From contig NZ_AUFJ01000012.1 of the NCBI RefSeq assembly GCF_000426445.1, forward strand, positions 1-64,000: a DNA stretch of 64,000 bases, written 5' to 3'. This DNA comes from Brevibacterium album DSM 18261 (GTDB taxonomy: Bacteria; Actinomycetota; Actinomycetes; Actinomycetales; Brevibacteriaceae). A program made the translations under genes and the position numbers. Below are positions 52,233-61,385 of the stretch, piece by piece. A model generated the notes under the pieces. It ran no database searches. It was given only the letters and a program-made list of their open reading frames with translations, and had not been told where the DNA came from. Numbering within the stretch: position 1 is the first letter of the stretch; each line of letters opens with the position of its first letter.

Positions 52233-55200
52233 ATGGCGAGGTTCAGTCCTTTGGAGTGGCCGGTGTTCCGGCAGCTCCGCTCTGGTGATGTCACGGGTCG
52301 CGGCCCCTCGGTGACCTCCGCGAAGACGCGTGCGGTCACCCCGCGGACCTCCACGGCCGACCGCGTGGTCCAGTCGGTGTGCCCCTACTGCGCCGTGGGC
52401 TGCGGTCAGCGGGTCTTCGTCAAGGACGAGAAGGTCGTGCAGATCGAGGGCGATCCCGATTCGCCCATCTCGCGCGGTCGCCTCTGCCCCAAGGGTGCGG
52501 CGAGCGAGCAGCTGGTGAACGCCGCCGGCCGCGTGACCGAGGTGCTCTATCGCGCGCCGAAGGCCAAGGACTGGCAGAAGCTCGACCTGAGCACCGCCCT
52601 CGACATGATCGCGGAGCGCTTCATCGAGGCCCGGCGCAACCACTGGGAGGACGCGGACGAGGAGGGCCGCCCCCTGCGGCGGACGATGGGCATCGCCAGC
52701 CTGGGCGGTGCGACCATCGACAACGAGGAGAACTACCTCGCGAAGAAGCTCTTCACGGCGGCCGGGGCCATACAGATCGAGAACCAGGCCCGCATTTGAC
52801 ACTCCGCCACGGTTCCCAGTCTGGGAACCTCGTTCGGGCGCGGCGGCGCCACACAGCCGGTCCAGGACATGGCGAATGCGGACTGCATCGTCATCCAGGG
52901 ATCGAACATGGCCGAGTGCCATCCCGTGGGCTTCCAGTGGGTCACTGAGGCCAAGGCGCGGGGTGCCAGGGTCATCCATGTCGACCCCCGCTTCACCCGC
53001 ACCACCGCGGTGGCGGACAAGCACGTCCCGATCCGGGCGGGCTCCGACATCGTGCTCCTGGGCGCGCTCATCAACCGGATCCTGAGCGAGGGGCTGCACT
53101 TCGCCGAGTACGTGCGCGCCTACACGAACGCCGCGAACCTCATCTGCGAGGAGTACATCGACGCCGAGGACCTCGAGGGGCTCTTCTCCGGCTACGACCC
53201 GACCACGAACGCCTATGACAACTCGACCTGGTCCTACCGGACGGACGAGGACGGGCGGCCGCTGACGGACCCCACGCTGGAGGATCCCGGCTGCGTCTTC
53301 CAGATCCTCAAGCGGCACTACGCCCGCTACACCCCGGAGCTCGTCGAGGAGAGCTGCGGGATCAGCCCGGAGGACTTCGAGTACCTGCTCCGCTCCGTCA
53401 CGGAGAACTCCGGCCGCGAGCGGACCACGTGCTTCGCCTATGCGGTGGGCTGGACACAGCACACGCTGGGTGCGCAGTTCATCCGCACGGCCTCGATCCT
53501 TCAGCTGCTCCTGGGGAACATGGGGCGTCCGGGCGGCGGCATCATGGCACTGCGGGGGCACGCGACCATCCAGGGCTCCACGGACATCCCGACCCTGTTC
53601 AACCTGCTGCCCGGCTACCTCCCCATGCCCAAGGCCGGGACGCACGACACGCTCGACGACTTCATCGCCGCGGTGGGCACCCCGGAGACGCACAAGGGCT
53701 TCTGGGCCAAGGGCCGCGCCTATGCCGTGAGCCTCCTCAAGGCGTGGTGGGGCGAGGCTGCCACGGAGGAGAACGACTGGGCGTACGACTACCTGCCGAG
53801 GCTCACGGGTGCCCACGGCACGTACCAGACGGCTGTGCGGATGCTCGACGGCGGTGTGGACGGCTACTTCCTCCTGGGGCAGAACCCCGCGGTGGGATCG
53901 GCCAACGGGCGCATGCAGCGGATGGCGATGAGCCACCTCAAATGGCTCGTCGTCCGGGACTTCAGCCTCATCGAGTCCGCCACGTGGTGGAAGAGCGGCC
54001 CGGAGATCGAGACCGGCGAGCTGCGGACCGAGGACATCGACACCGAGGTGTTCTTCCTGCCCGCGGCCAACCACACGGAGAAGGCGGGCAGCTTCACGCA
54101 GACCCAGCGCCTCGTCCAGTGGCGGCACAAGGCGGTGAACCCTCCGGGTGAGGCGCAGAGCGAGCTCGAGTTCTTCTTCGAGCTGGGCAATCGCGTGCGC
54201 GAGCTGCTGCGGGACTCCGACGATCCGCGCGACCGCCCGTTACTGGACCTCACGTGGGACTACCCCCTCGACGAGGACGGCGAGATCGACGCCGAGGCGG
54301 TGCTGAAGGAGATCAACGGCTTCCACGTGGGCGGCGGGCGGGACGGCGAGCCCCTCTCGGCCTTCACGGAGATGGCCGATGACGGCACCACCGCCGGCGG
54401 CTGCTGGATCTATGCCGGCGTCTATGCGGGCAGCCGGAACATGGCCGCCCGCAGGAAGCCCGGCCGTGAGCAGGACGAGACCGCCGCCGAATGGGCATGG
54501 GCCTGGCCGGCCAACCGCCGGATCCTCTACAACCGGGCCTCGGCCGATCCGGACGGGCGTCCGTGGTCCGAGCGCAAGAAGCTGGTCTGGTGGGACGAGG
54601 AGGCCGGTCGCTGGGTCGGCGGCGACGTGCCGGACTTCCCGGTCGACCGCGCTCCCTCCTCGCGCTCGGCCACGGTCTTCGGCGGGCCCGCGCATCTGGA
54701 CGGGGACGACCCATTCATCATGCAGGCCGACGGCAAGGGCTGGCTGTTCGCGCCCAGCGGCATGGTCGACGGCCCGCTGCCCACCCACTACGAGCCGCAG
54801 GAGTCCACCTTCCCGAACCCGCTCTACGCGCAGCAGAACAGCCCTTCGCGGCTCACGCTGCCGCGGGAGGACAATCTGTCGGCGGCCGGGGCCGGCTCTC
54901 CGGGCTCGGACGCGTACCCGTACGTCTTCACGACCTACCGCCTCACCGAGCACCACACTGCCGGCGGCATGTCGCGGTGGCTGCCGTACCTCTCCGAGCT
55001 CCAGCCGGAGATGTTCTGCGAGGTGTCGCCGGAGCTCGCCGAGGAGGTGGGCCTCGAGCCCTACGGCTGGGCGACGCTCGTGTCGCCTCGTGCTGCGATC
55101 GAGGCCCGTGTGCTCGTGACCCGGCGGATGACCCCGCTGACCATCGGGGGCAGGACCGTGCACCAGATCGGCCTGCCCTACCACTGGGGGGTGGGCGGCG

Positions 55201-55904
55201 ATGCGGCCGTGGTGGAAGGCGATTCCGCGAACGACCTGCTCGGGATCACGATGGATCCCAATGTGAACATCCAGGCGAGCAAGTACGTCGCGGGCACAGT
55301 GCTGCCGGGGCGCCGTCCGCGCGGTGCGGAGCTCGTGGACTTCGTCGAGAAGCACCAGCGCAACGCCGGTCTCACGGTGGACTCCGGCAACCAGCACGAG
55401 ACGGTGTCGGCCGAGGCCGTCGAGAGGTCCTTCGCCGTCGGCATCGCCACGGCGGAGAGCAAGCACGGCGGTCGTGCGGGCGATTCGGCCGTCGGCGCCA
55501 CGCCGGGGCGCGCGGAGTCGGGGCGCGGGGAGACCGCGGATGCCGGATCCTCGGGGGCCCTGCCCACGGAGGTGCAGGCCTCCGAGGCCCCGCCCTCCGA
55601 GGGCTCGGCGGAGACCCCCGAGGAGCTCGAGCGGGCGCACGATCGCGCGCAGCCGCTCACCGGCCCGGGGGTGCCCAGCGCCGAGGACATGACCGGGGAG
55701 AACCCGGAGGCCTCGGAGCCCAGCGGCGCGGACAAGGGCGGAAGGGACGAGAACCGGGACCGTCCGGCCCCCGAGGAGCCCAACCGCGGGACCGGCAGCG
55801 AGGAGCGGACCGAGGGAGAGAGCGGCGAGCAGGCGGACGGCGCCGGGGGATCCGGAGCCGACAAGCAGGAGGACGGGACCGATCGCATGGACGAGGAGGA
55901 CTGA
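52233..55904 (+). CDS. fdhA: Formate dehydrogenase alpha subunit, selenocysteine-containing (TGA at 52797-52799 read as Sec)
   Basis: A 1223-residue Mo/W-bis-MGD selenoenzyme oxidising formate to CO2. The first [4Fe-4S] site is CPYCAVGC (Cys50, 53, 57) plus Cys85 in GRLCPKG. The frame then meets TGA at codon 189 in the context ENQARI-(TGA)-HSATVPSLGTS. E. coli FdnG has ENQARV-Sec-HGPTVASL at the same site, and the frame stays open from TGA to 55904. A SECIS-like hairpin follows immediately (52811-52829). Downstream, GWTQHTLGAQFIRT, LLGNMGRPGGGIMALRGH and RLTEHHTAGGMSRW match the family. There is no twin-arginine signal, unlike FdnG, so the catalytic site is predicted to face the cytoplasm. 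The last 190 residues are an acidic, low-complexity tail absent from FdnG. It overlaps fdhB by one base. Confidence 0.95.
52811..52829 (+). promoter_or_regulatory. Bacterial SECIS-like hairpin
   Basis: GGTTCCCA-GTC-TGGGAACC: a perfect 8-bp stem with a GUC apical loop, starting 12 bases after the in-frame TGA. In E. coli fdhF the SelB-binding loop carries G-U about 23-24 bases past UGA; here the loop G and U are 20-21 bases past it. The hairpin also encodes conserved protein sequence (VPSLGT). Confidence 0.85.
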
Positions 55905-57193
55905 TGTCGACACCGACCATCGGCGGCGATCGCATTGCTGACACACCTGCCGCGGACGAGTCCTTCCGGGGTCTGCACTGGGGTGCGCAGGAACGGGACC
56001 GCAAGGGCTTCTTCACGGACACCTCGATCTGCATCGGCTGCAAGGCCTGCGAGGTCGCGTGCAAGGAGTGGAACCGGAACCCCCAGGACGGCACGTTCGA
56101 GCTGCTGGGCTCCTCCTACGACAACACCGGCGGGCTGGGTGCCAACACCTGGCGCCACGTCGCATTCATCGAGCAGGACGGGGAGCGGATCGAGCGCGCC
56201 CGCGAGTCCGGGCGGAGGCTCGTGAGCCTGGGGATGCCCTCCATCCGCACACGGGAGCCCGAGGCGACCCTCGCCTCGGGCGCGGGCTGCGGCACCGGGG
56301 CCTGCGGCGCGGGTGCTGCGGGCTCAGGCGGATGCGGTGGGGGCTGCGGCTGCGCCTCCAGCGACTCGCCTCCGCGGGGCGAGGGCATACCGCCCACGAC
56401 CGCGACTGTGGGCGGGGAGGCCGACACCGGCCTCGGCGGCCCGCTGGGCGGTCTGCTGGAAGGGGGCGGCTCGGGTCCCGTGGGGCTGGCGGGATCGCTC
56501 GCCTCCACCGGCCTGGCCGAGCCCTCCGATCTCAGCGGAGCCGATACGGCCCCGCCGGACACCCCCGACTTCCGCTGGCTCATGTCTTCGGACGTGTGCA
56601 AGCACTGCACGCACGCCGGCTGCCTGGACGTGTGTCCCACGGGTGCGCTGTTCCGCACGGAGTTCGGCACCGTGGTGGTGCAGGAGGACGTGTGCAACGG
56701 CTGCGGCACGTGTGTGGCCGGGTGTCCGTTCGGCGTGATCGAGCGGCGCGATGACGGCACCATCAACACGCCCACGCAGCGTGACCGCAAGGCCGCGGAG
56801 ATGGACGTGCCCAACCGCGGCACCGCGAACAAGTGCACGCTCTGCTACGACCGCCTGGTCGAGGGGCAGACGCCCGCGTGCGCGCAGACGTGCCCCACGA
56901 CGTCGATCAAGTTCGGCGGCCGTGAGGAGATGGTGGACACCGCCCGGGCGCGGGTGAGGGAGCTCCACGCGAAGGGGCTCACCGAGGCGCGCCTCTACGG
57001 GGCCAATCCGGAGGACGGCGTGGGCGGCACGGGCTCCGTGTTCCTGCTCCTGGACGAGCCGGAGGTCTACGGGCTGCCGCCGGATCCGCGCGTCGCCACG
57101 AAGGACCTTCCGGGGATGTTCGCCACCGCCGGCATCGCCGCCCTCGGCATGGTCGCGGCGGCCGGACTCGCGTTCCTGGGAGGCCGTCGCTGA
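55904..57193 (+). CDS. fdhB: Formate dehydrogenase iron-sulfur (beta) subunit with Cys/Gly-rich insert
   Basis: A 429-residue electron-transfer subunit. The four cluster motifs of FdnH-like proteins are present: CIGCKACEVACKEW (about 44-57), CKHCTHAGCLDVCP, CNGCGTCVAGCPFGVI and CTLCYDRLVEGQTPACAQTCP. A C-terminal hydrophobic helix (MFATAGIAALGMVAAAGLAFLGG) can anchor it in the membrane, as in FdnH. Between the first and second motifs lies an insertion of about 95 residues containing five closely spaced cysteines in a glycine/alanine-rich run (CGTGACGAGAAGSGGCGGGC then GC), followed by a Gly/Ser/Thr-rich stretch. This is not part of the usual fold. The start overlaps the fdhA stop (TGATG) and the stop overlaps the next start. 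Confidence 0.92.
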   Translation: MSTPTIGGDRIADTPAADESFRGLHWGAQERDRKGFFTDTSICIGCKACEVACKEWNRNPQDGTFELLGSSYDNTGGLGANTWRHVAFIEQDGERIERARESGRRLVSLGMPSIRTREPEATLASGAGCGTGACGAGAAGSGGCGGGCGCASSDSPPRGEGIPPTTATVGGEADTGLGGPLGGLLEGGGSGPVGLAGSLASTGLAEPSDLSGADTAPPDTPDFRWLMSSDVCKHCTHAGCLDVCPTGALFRTEFGTVVVQEDVCNGCGTCVAGCPFGVIERRDDGTINTPTQRDRKAAEMDVPNRGTANKCTLCYDRLVEGQTPACAQTCPTTSIKFGGREEMVDTARARVRELHAKGLTEARLYGANPEDGVGGTGSVFLLLDEPEVYGLPPDPRVATKDLPGMFATAGIAALGMVAAAGLAFLGGRR

Positions 57194-58569
57194 TGAGCGT
57201 GTCCGAGTTCGATTCCTACCGTCCGCCCGAGCCCGCAGGTGGCAGGAAGAAGCGTCGCCGAGGCGGGGGCGCGTCCTCCGGGGCCGGCAGTGCCGCGGGT
57301 GCGCAGGGCGGTGCCGATGCGCAGGCGGGCGGCCAGCGCTCTGCGGGCGGGCGCGGCCGCGGCTGGGCGAACCGCGGTGCCGAGGGCAACCGCGAGATGC
57401 CGATGGTCGAGGACGTCGAGTTCACCTCGTACTACGGCCGCCCGATCGTCAAGGCGCCGCCGTGGGGCGATGAGATCTCCGCGTACCTCTTCCTGGGCGG
57501 TCTGGCCGGCGGTTCCACGCTGCTGGCGCTGGGCGCGCATCTCACCGACCGTCCCGTCATGCGCATGACTGCGCGCTTCACGGCGCTGGGGGCCACGGCC
57601 CTCGGCGGTCTGGCCCTCATCGAGGACCTGGGCAGGCCCGAGCGCTTCCTCAACATGATGCGGACGGTGAAGGTGACCTCGCCCATGAGCCTGGGCACGT
57701 GGATCCTGTCCGGCTTCGGCGCGGGTGCGGGCACGACCGCGGTCATCGAGGTCGACAGGCTCACGGGTGAGCGGCTGCCGCTGGGGCCGCTGCGGCGCGT
57801 GCTGCACGCGCTGGAGACCCCGGCGGCGATCGAGTCCGCGCTCTTCGCGGCGCCGCTGGCCGCGTACACGGGCGTGCTGCTGGGCGCGACGGCGGTCCCC
57901 ACCTGGAACGCGGCCGGGCGGAACGGGCTGCCGCTCGTGTTCGTCTCCTCGGCCTCGGTCGCCGCGGGAGGGGCGGCGATGATGACCGCTCCCGTGCGCG
58001 AGGCCGGCCCGGCCCGGCTCATGGCGCTCGCCGGGGCGGCGGGCGATGTCGTGGCGATGGGCGCGATGAAGAAGCGGATGCACCCCGTCGAGGTCGAGCC
58101 CATGGAGACGGGGGAGCCCGGGCGCAAGCTCCACCGCGCGGAGCGGCTGCTGCTCGCCGGAGCCGTGGGTGCGGCCGCCGTCGAGGTGGGCGCCCGGCTG
58201 CTGCGGCGGAAGCTGGACGGCGCAGGCGGCACGTCTGCGGCGAGCACGTCTGCGGCGGGGGCGGGCGCTGCCGCCGCCGCGCATGCGGTGGCCGGAGCTG
58301 CCGCGTCAGCCGTGTCGAAGGGGGCGGGTGCAGGCCGCCTCGGAGGGCTCCTGCGGCCGGGCTGGAAGACGCGGACGGTGCTGCGCGCGGCCTCCGTGGT
58401 GAGCGGAGCGGCGCTCGCGGCGGCATCGGCGTACACGCGCTTCGGCGTGTTGGAGGCGGGCATCGAGTCGACGAAGGATCCGCGCCACGTGGTCGAACCG
58501 CAGCGGGCCCGGCTCGAGGCCCGCAGGGCCCGGGGCATCACGCACGACTCGATCACGACCGCCGGCTGA
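57193..58569 (+). CDS. NrfD/PsrC-type membrane subunit of formate dehydrogenase
   Basis: A 458-residue integral membrane protein. The first 65 residues are a basic Gly/Ala/Arg-rich cytoplasmic tail. PPWGDEISAYLFLGGLAGGSTLLALGAH begins the NrfD core, followed by DLGRPERFLNMMRTVKVTSPMSLGTWIL, the most conserved NrfD segment. About eight helices are predicted. It is expected to exchange electrons with the quinone pool, in place of the cytochrome b (FdnI) of the E. coli enzyme. A low-complexity Ala/Ser/Gly stretch occurs near residues 340-380. The start overlaps the fdhB stop (TGATG), so all three subunits are translationally coupled. No fdhD, selA, selB or selD follows. Confidence 0.88.
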   Translation: MSVSEFDSYRPPEPAGGRKKRRRGGGASSGAGSAAGAQGGADAQAGGQRSAGGRGRGWANRGAEGNREMPMVEDVEFTSYYGRPIVKAPPWGDEISAYLFLGGLAGGSTLLALGAHLTDRPVMRMTARFTALGATALGGLALIEDLGRPERFLNMMRTVKVTSPMSLGTWILSGFGAGAGTTAVIEVDRLTGERLPLGPLRRVLHALETPAAIESALFAAPLAAYTGVLLGATAVPTWNAAGRNGLPLVFVSSASVAAGGAAMMTAPVREAGPARLMALAGAAGDVVAMGAMKKRMHPVEVEPMETGEPGRKLHRAERLLLAGAVGAAAVEVGARLLRRKLDGAGGTSAASTSAAGAGAAAAAHAVAGAAASAVSKGAGAGRLGGLLRPGWKTRTVLRAASVVSGAALAAASAYTRFGVLEAGIESTKDPRHVVEPQRARLEARRARGITHDSITTAG

Positions 58570-58590
58570 GGGACTTCCTCTCCCCCTTCT

Positions 58591-58647
58591 CGAGTGAGCG
58601 GTTTCTGCGGTTCCGCCAGCGGTGGAACACCAGAGACCGCTCACTCG
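58591..58647. repeat. Dispersed palindrome, copy C, after the formate dehydrogenase operon
   Basis: CGAGTGAGCGGTTTCTG... pairs with ...CCGCTCACTCG over about 27 bp with few mismatches and a short loop. At 57 bp it is the same length as copy B. It lies between the last formate dehydrogenase stop and the convergent amidohydrolase stop (58660), so it could also end both transcripts. Confidence 0.75.
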
Positions 58648-58659
58648 AGGGGCGGGTGC

Positions 58660-59874
58660 TCAGCGCCGTGCGCCGTCCCCGGTGTACTCACCCGCACGGG
58701 CGACCGTCCTGCCCGCCTTGAATACCTGCCAGCGCTCCGGCACCTTCGCGAGGGCTTCGGCCACCGAGCGCGCCTCCACGAGTGTGAGGTCCGCCGGCCG
58801 TCCTGCCTCCAGGCCGTAGTCGTCGAGACCCAACACCCGGGCGGCGTTCGTCGTGACGGCGTCGAGCGCGAGTGCGAGCTCGCTGTCCGCACGGCCCTCG
58901 TTGCGGTAGGCCAGCAGCATCGCACGCCGCAGCATGTCCCCGTCCCCGAAGGGCCCCCAGAGGTCGTTGATCCCGTCGGTGCCCGCGGCGACGAGCACCC
59001 CGGCCTCGGCGCAGGCCCGCAGAGGCGGGACGGGGGAGTCGTAGACGGCTGCGTTGACGAGTGCGATGCCGGCCTCGGCGAACCTCTCGAGCAGCCTGGC
59101 CTGCGTGGGCGGATGGGCGATGCCGAACGCGTGCGAGATCACCACCCTGCCGTGGAGGTCGAAGTCCTCCGTCATGTCTGCGATGAGGCTCATCTCCCAC
59201 GCGCCGAGGGTCCCATCGTCGTGGAGGTGGATGTCCACCCTGGTGCCGGTGGAGGCCGCGAGGTCGAAGATCGCTGCGAGGTGGGCATTGGGCGCGTCGT
59301 CGAAGCCGGCGGGGTCCAAGCCGCCCACGGCGGCCGCACCGGCTGCCACGGCGTCGCGGAGCAGGTCTAGAGTGCCGGGATTGGTGATGAGGCCGCCCTG
59401 AGGGAAGGCCACCTGCTCGATGTCGACGGCATGGGCGTATCTCTCGGCCACCTCGGCGACGGCGGCGATGCCGCGGATGCCCACGCCCGGATCGACATCG
59501 GTGTGAGTGCGGATGTGCGCCGTCCCCGCCGCGACCATGGTCTCCACGAGGGCGGAGATGTACTGCGTCGAGGGCAGGCCCAGCGCGTCGCGCTCACGGC
59601 GTTCGTGGGCGATCCGCTCGGCGACGGACTCGGCCTGGATCGCGGAGACCCATGGGCCCCCGAAGAGCGTCTTGTCGATGTGCGCATGGGCGTTGACGAG
59701 CCCCGGGAGCACGAGCCGCCCCCCGGCATCGACGATCTCGTCGGCGGACGGGCCCGTGGCGGACTGCGCCGCGTCCGATCCCTCCTCCAGCGCGGCGATC
59801 CTGCCGTTCTCCAGCACGAGTGTGACGGGTGCTGCCCTGCCCGGCAGGACTGCATTGGTGATCCTCGTCCGCAT
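58660..59874 (-). CDS. CodA-like amidohydrolase (cytosine deaminase family)
   Basis: A 404-residue metal-dependent hydrolase. It has VLPGLVNAHAHIDKTLFGG with the HxH metal ligands, HIRTHTDVDPGVG, RVDIHLHDDG, VISHAFGIAH and VAAGTDGINDLWGPFGDGDMLRRAM with the catalytic aspartate. NAHAHIDKT and GTDGIxDxW are the marks of the cytosine-deaminase/isoguanine-deaminase/N-isopropylammelide-type branch. The ATG at 59874 follows GAGGA. The DUF3100 gene lies 71 bp upstream in the same direction, so the two form an operon. The substrate is a cyclic amine or amide of unknown identity. Confidence 0.85.
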   Translation of the reverse strand: MRTRITNAVLPGRAAPVTLVLENGRIAALEEGSDAAQSATGPSADEIVDAGGRLVLPGLVNAHAHIDKTLFGGPWVSAIQAESVAERIAHERRERDALGLPSTQYISALVETMVAAGTAHIRTHTDVDPGVGIRGIAAVAEVAERYAHAVDIEQVAFPQGGLITNPGTLDLLRDAVAAGAAAVGGLDPAGFDDAPNAHLAAIFDLAASTGTRVDIHLHDDGTLGAWEMSLIADMTEDFDLHGRVVISHAFGIAHPPTQARLLERFAEAGIALVNAAVYDSPVPPLRACAEAGVLVAAGTDGINDLWGPFGDGDMLRRAMLLAYRNEGRADSELALALDAVTTNAARVLGLDDYGLEAGRPADLTLVEARSVAEALAKVPERWQVFKAGRTVARAGEYTGDGARR

Positions 59875-59945
59875 GGGGTCCTCGTTCCTCCTGATCGGGT
59901 TCTCCGGGTCCGGTGGTCGGGCCCTTCGGGTGCACAGTGCGCGGT

Positions 59946-61358
59946 TCACATGTCGATGAAGATCTCGGCGAGCGAGGCTGCCGCGACGATGGTGCAGGTG
60001 AAGGTCAGCACTGCGGCGATGACGATCTTCCAGCTGAGCTGTGTGAACGCCTTGCGGTCTCTGCCCATGTTCATGCCGATGATGGCCAGCTGGGGCAGGC
60101 CGACCAGAAGGACGTCGAGGCCCTGGACCAGATGGGCGATCCCGCCGGCGACAGGGGAGATCGGAGTGGTGACGATCGTTGCGAGGGTGAGCACCCAGAC
60201 GGTGGCGGGGATGGCGCGGACCCTCTTGGAGAGGAGGATCGCGATCCATGTCATGGCCAGCAGCACGATCATGCCGCCCGCGTCGCGCATGTGGAAGCTG
60301 CCTGTGCCGAGCCAGTTGAGCAGGAGACCGGCGACGCCGGCGAAGAGGTATGCGGTGACGGCCGGGCGCCAGCCCTGCGGTGTGGGAGGATCCTGCGGCG
60401 CGTCGGCATCCGGCTCGGCGGCGCCGATCCTGTCCTGCTTCTCCGCGAGCTTCACCCGCACGGAGGCGTCGCCTTCGGGAACGAGCCCCTTCGCCACCAG
60501 GCGCGCCTCTTCCACCTCGGCGGCCGGACGGCGGAAGACCCGGCACCAGAAGAGATAGAGCCTGCGGGCGACGGGAAGTCCGATGAAGACTCCGGCGTAG
60601 AAGCCCACGATGTTCGTCACGAGGTTCGACAGCGCCGCCAGGGCCATGATCTCCGAGGCCATATCGGGGTAGAGGAGGCTCAGGGCCCCCACGCCGCCGA
60701 GCATCATCGACGTCGAGCCGACGCCGAGTGCGAGCGCCAGTGACAGGGGGTGGTACCAGTCCATGCCGCCGAGCAGGCCGGTGATGAGGGACATGAAGAC
60801 CGCGCCGAACATCGAGCCGATGAGCCACACGCCGAAGACGCCCCGGTACTCGGGTGCCGAGGTCCCGAAGCGGTCGATCGCATAGGCGAGGTAGGACTCG
60901 CGGTCGATGGCCCACGTGGCGCCGATGGCAGCACGCCCCATGCCCATGAGGACGGCGATGGGCAGGGCGAGGATGATCGTGCCGAAGAGCTGGCCGACCT
61001 CCTGCATCAGCAGTGCGGGGCCGACCTCCTCGACCATCCCGAGCGACGGTCCGATCCCCGTGCCCAGGAGCGCGAGGAAGAGGACCATGCCGACGGGAAC
61101 CAGGGCCTCCCCCGCCGAGCGGGTGCTGCCGCGGAGGGGGAACCACTTCTGCAGGCCGACGAAGGCTCCCAGGACCACCACCCAGACGATGGGGAAGAGG
61201 ACGATGGCGGCGGGGCCGACGCGGAAGGAGTGCTCGCCGATCGCGACGGCGATGCCGCTCACGAGGGTGCTGACCAGGATCGTGACGATCCAGTCCCGCG
61301 GGCTGATCGCGGCCGGGGACTTCGCGCTGGGTTCGGCCGAGGGGGCTGTTTCGCTCAT
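59946..61358 (-). CDS. DUF3100-family integral membrane protein
   Basis: A 470-residue polytopic membrane protein with about 10-11 helices. It has KSPAAISPRDWIVTILVSTLVSGIAVAIGEH, then GRAAIGATWAIDRESYLAYAIDRFGTSAPEYRGVFGVWLIGSMFGAVFMSLITGLL, which is the conserved DUF3100 core, and a charged cytoplasmic loop around 285-340. The function of the family is unknown, but its members recur beside amidohydrolase genes, as here, which suggests a transporter or channel for the hydrolase substrate. The ATG at 61358 lacks a strong ribosome site. It is divergent from the second amidohydrolase gene over a 150-bp gap. Confidence 0.8.
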   Translation of the reverse strand: MSETAPSAEPSAKSPAAISPRDWIVTILVSTLVSGIAVAIGEHSFRVGPAAIVLFPIVWVVVLGAFVGLQKWFPLRGSTRSAGEALVPVGMVLFLALLGTGIGPSLGMVEEVGPALLMQEVGQLFGTIILALPIAVLMGMGRAAIGATWAIDRESYLAYAIDRFGTSAPEYRGVFGVWLIGSMFGAVFMSLITGLLGGMDWYHPLSLALALGVGSTSMMLGGVGALSLLYPDMASEIMALAALSNLVTNIVGFYAGVFIGLPVARRLYLFWCRVFRRPAAEVEEARLVAKGLVPEGDASVRVKLAEKQDRIGAAEPDADAPQDPPTPQGWRPAVTAYLFAGVAGLLLNWLGTGSFHMRDAGGMIVLLAMTWIAILLSKRVRAIPATVWVLTLATIVTTPISPVAGGIAHLVQGLDVLLVGLPQLAIIGMNMGRDRKAFTQLSWKIVIAAVLTFTCTIVAAASLAEIFIDM

Positions 61359-61385
61359 CTGGGATACCAATCCGTGATCTTGAAC

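Noticed and set aside
52227..52799. A stand-alone truncated formate dehydrogenase (pseudogene) ending at TGA
   Set aside because: The downstream frame is in phase, fully conserved, and the TGA is at the known Sec position with a SECIS-like hairpin after it.
43106..58647. CRISPR array made of the repeated palindromes
   Set aside because: The copies are kilobases apart, have no spacers between them and no cas genes are present.
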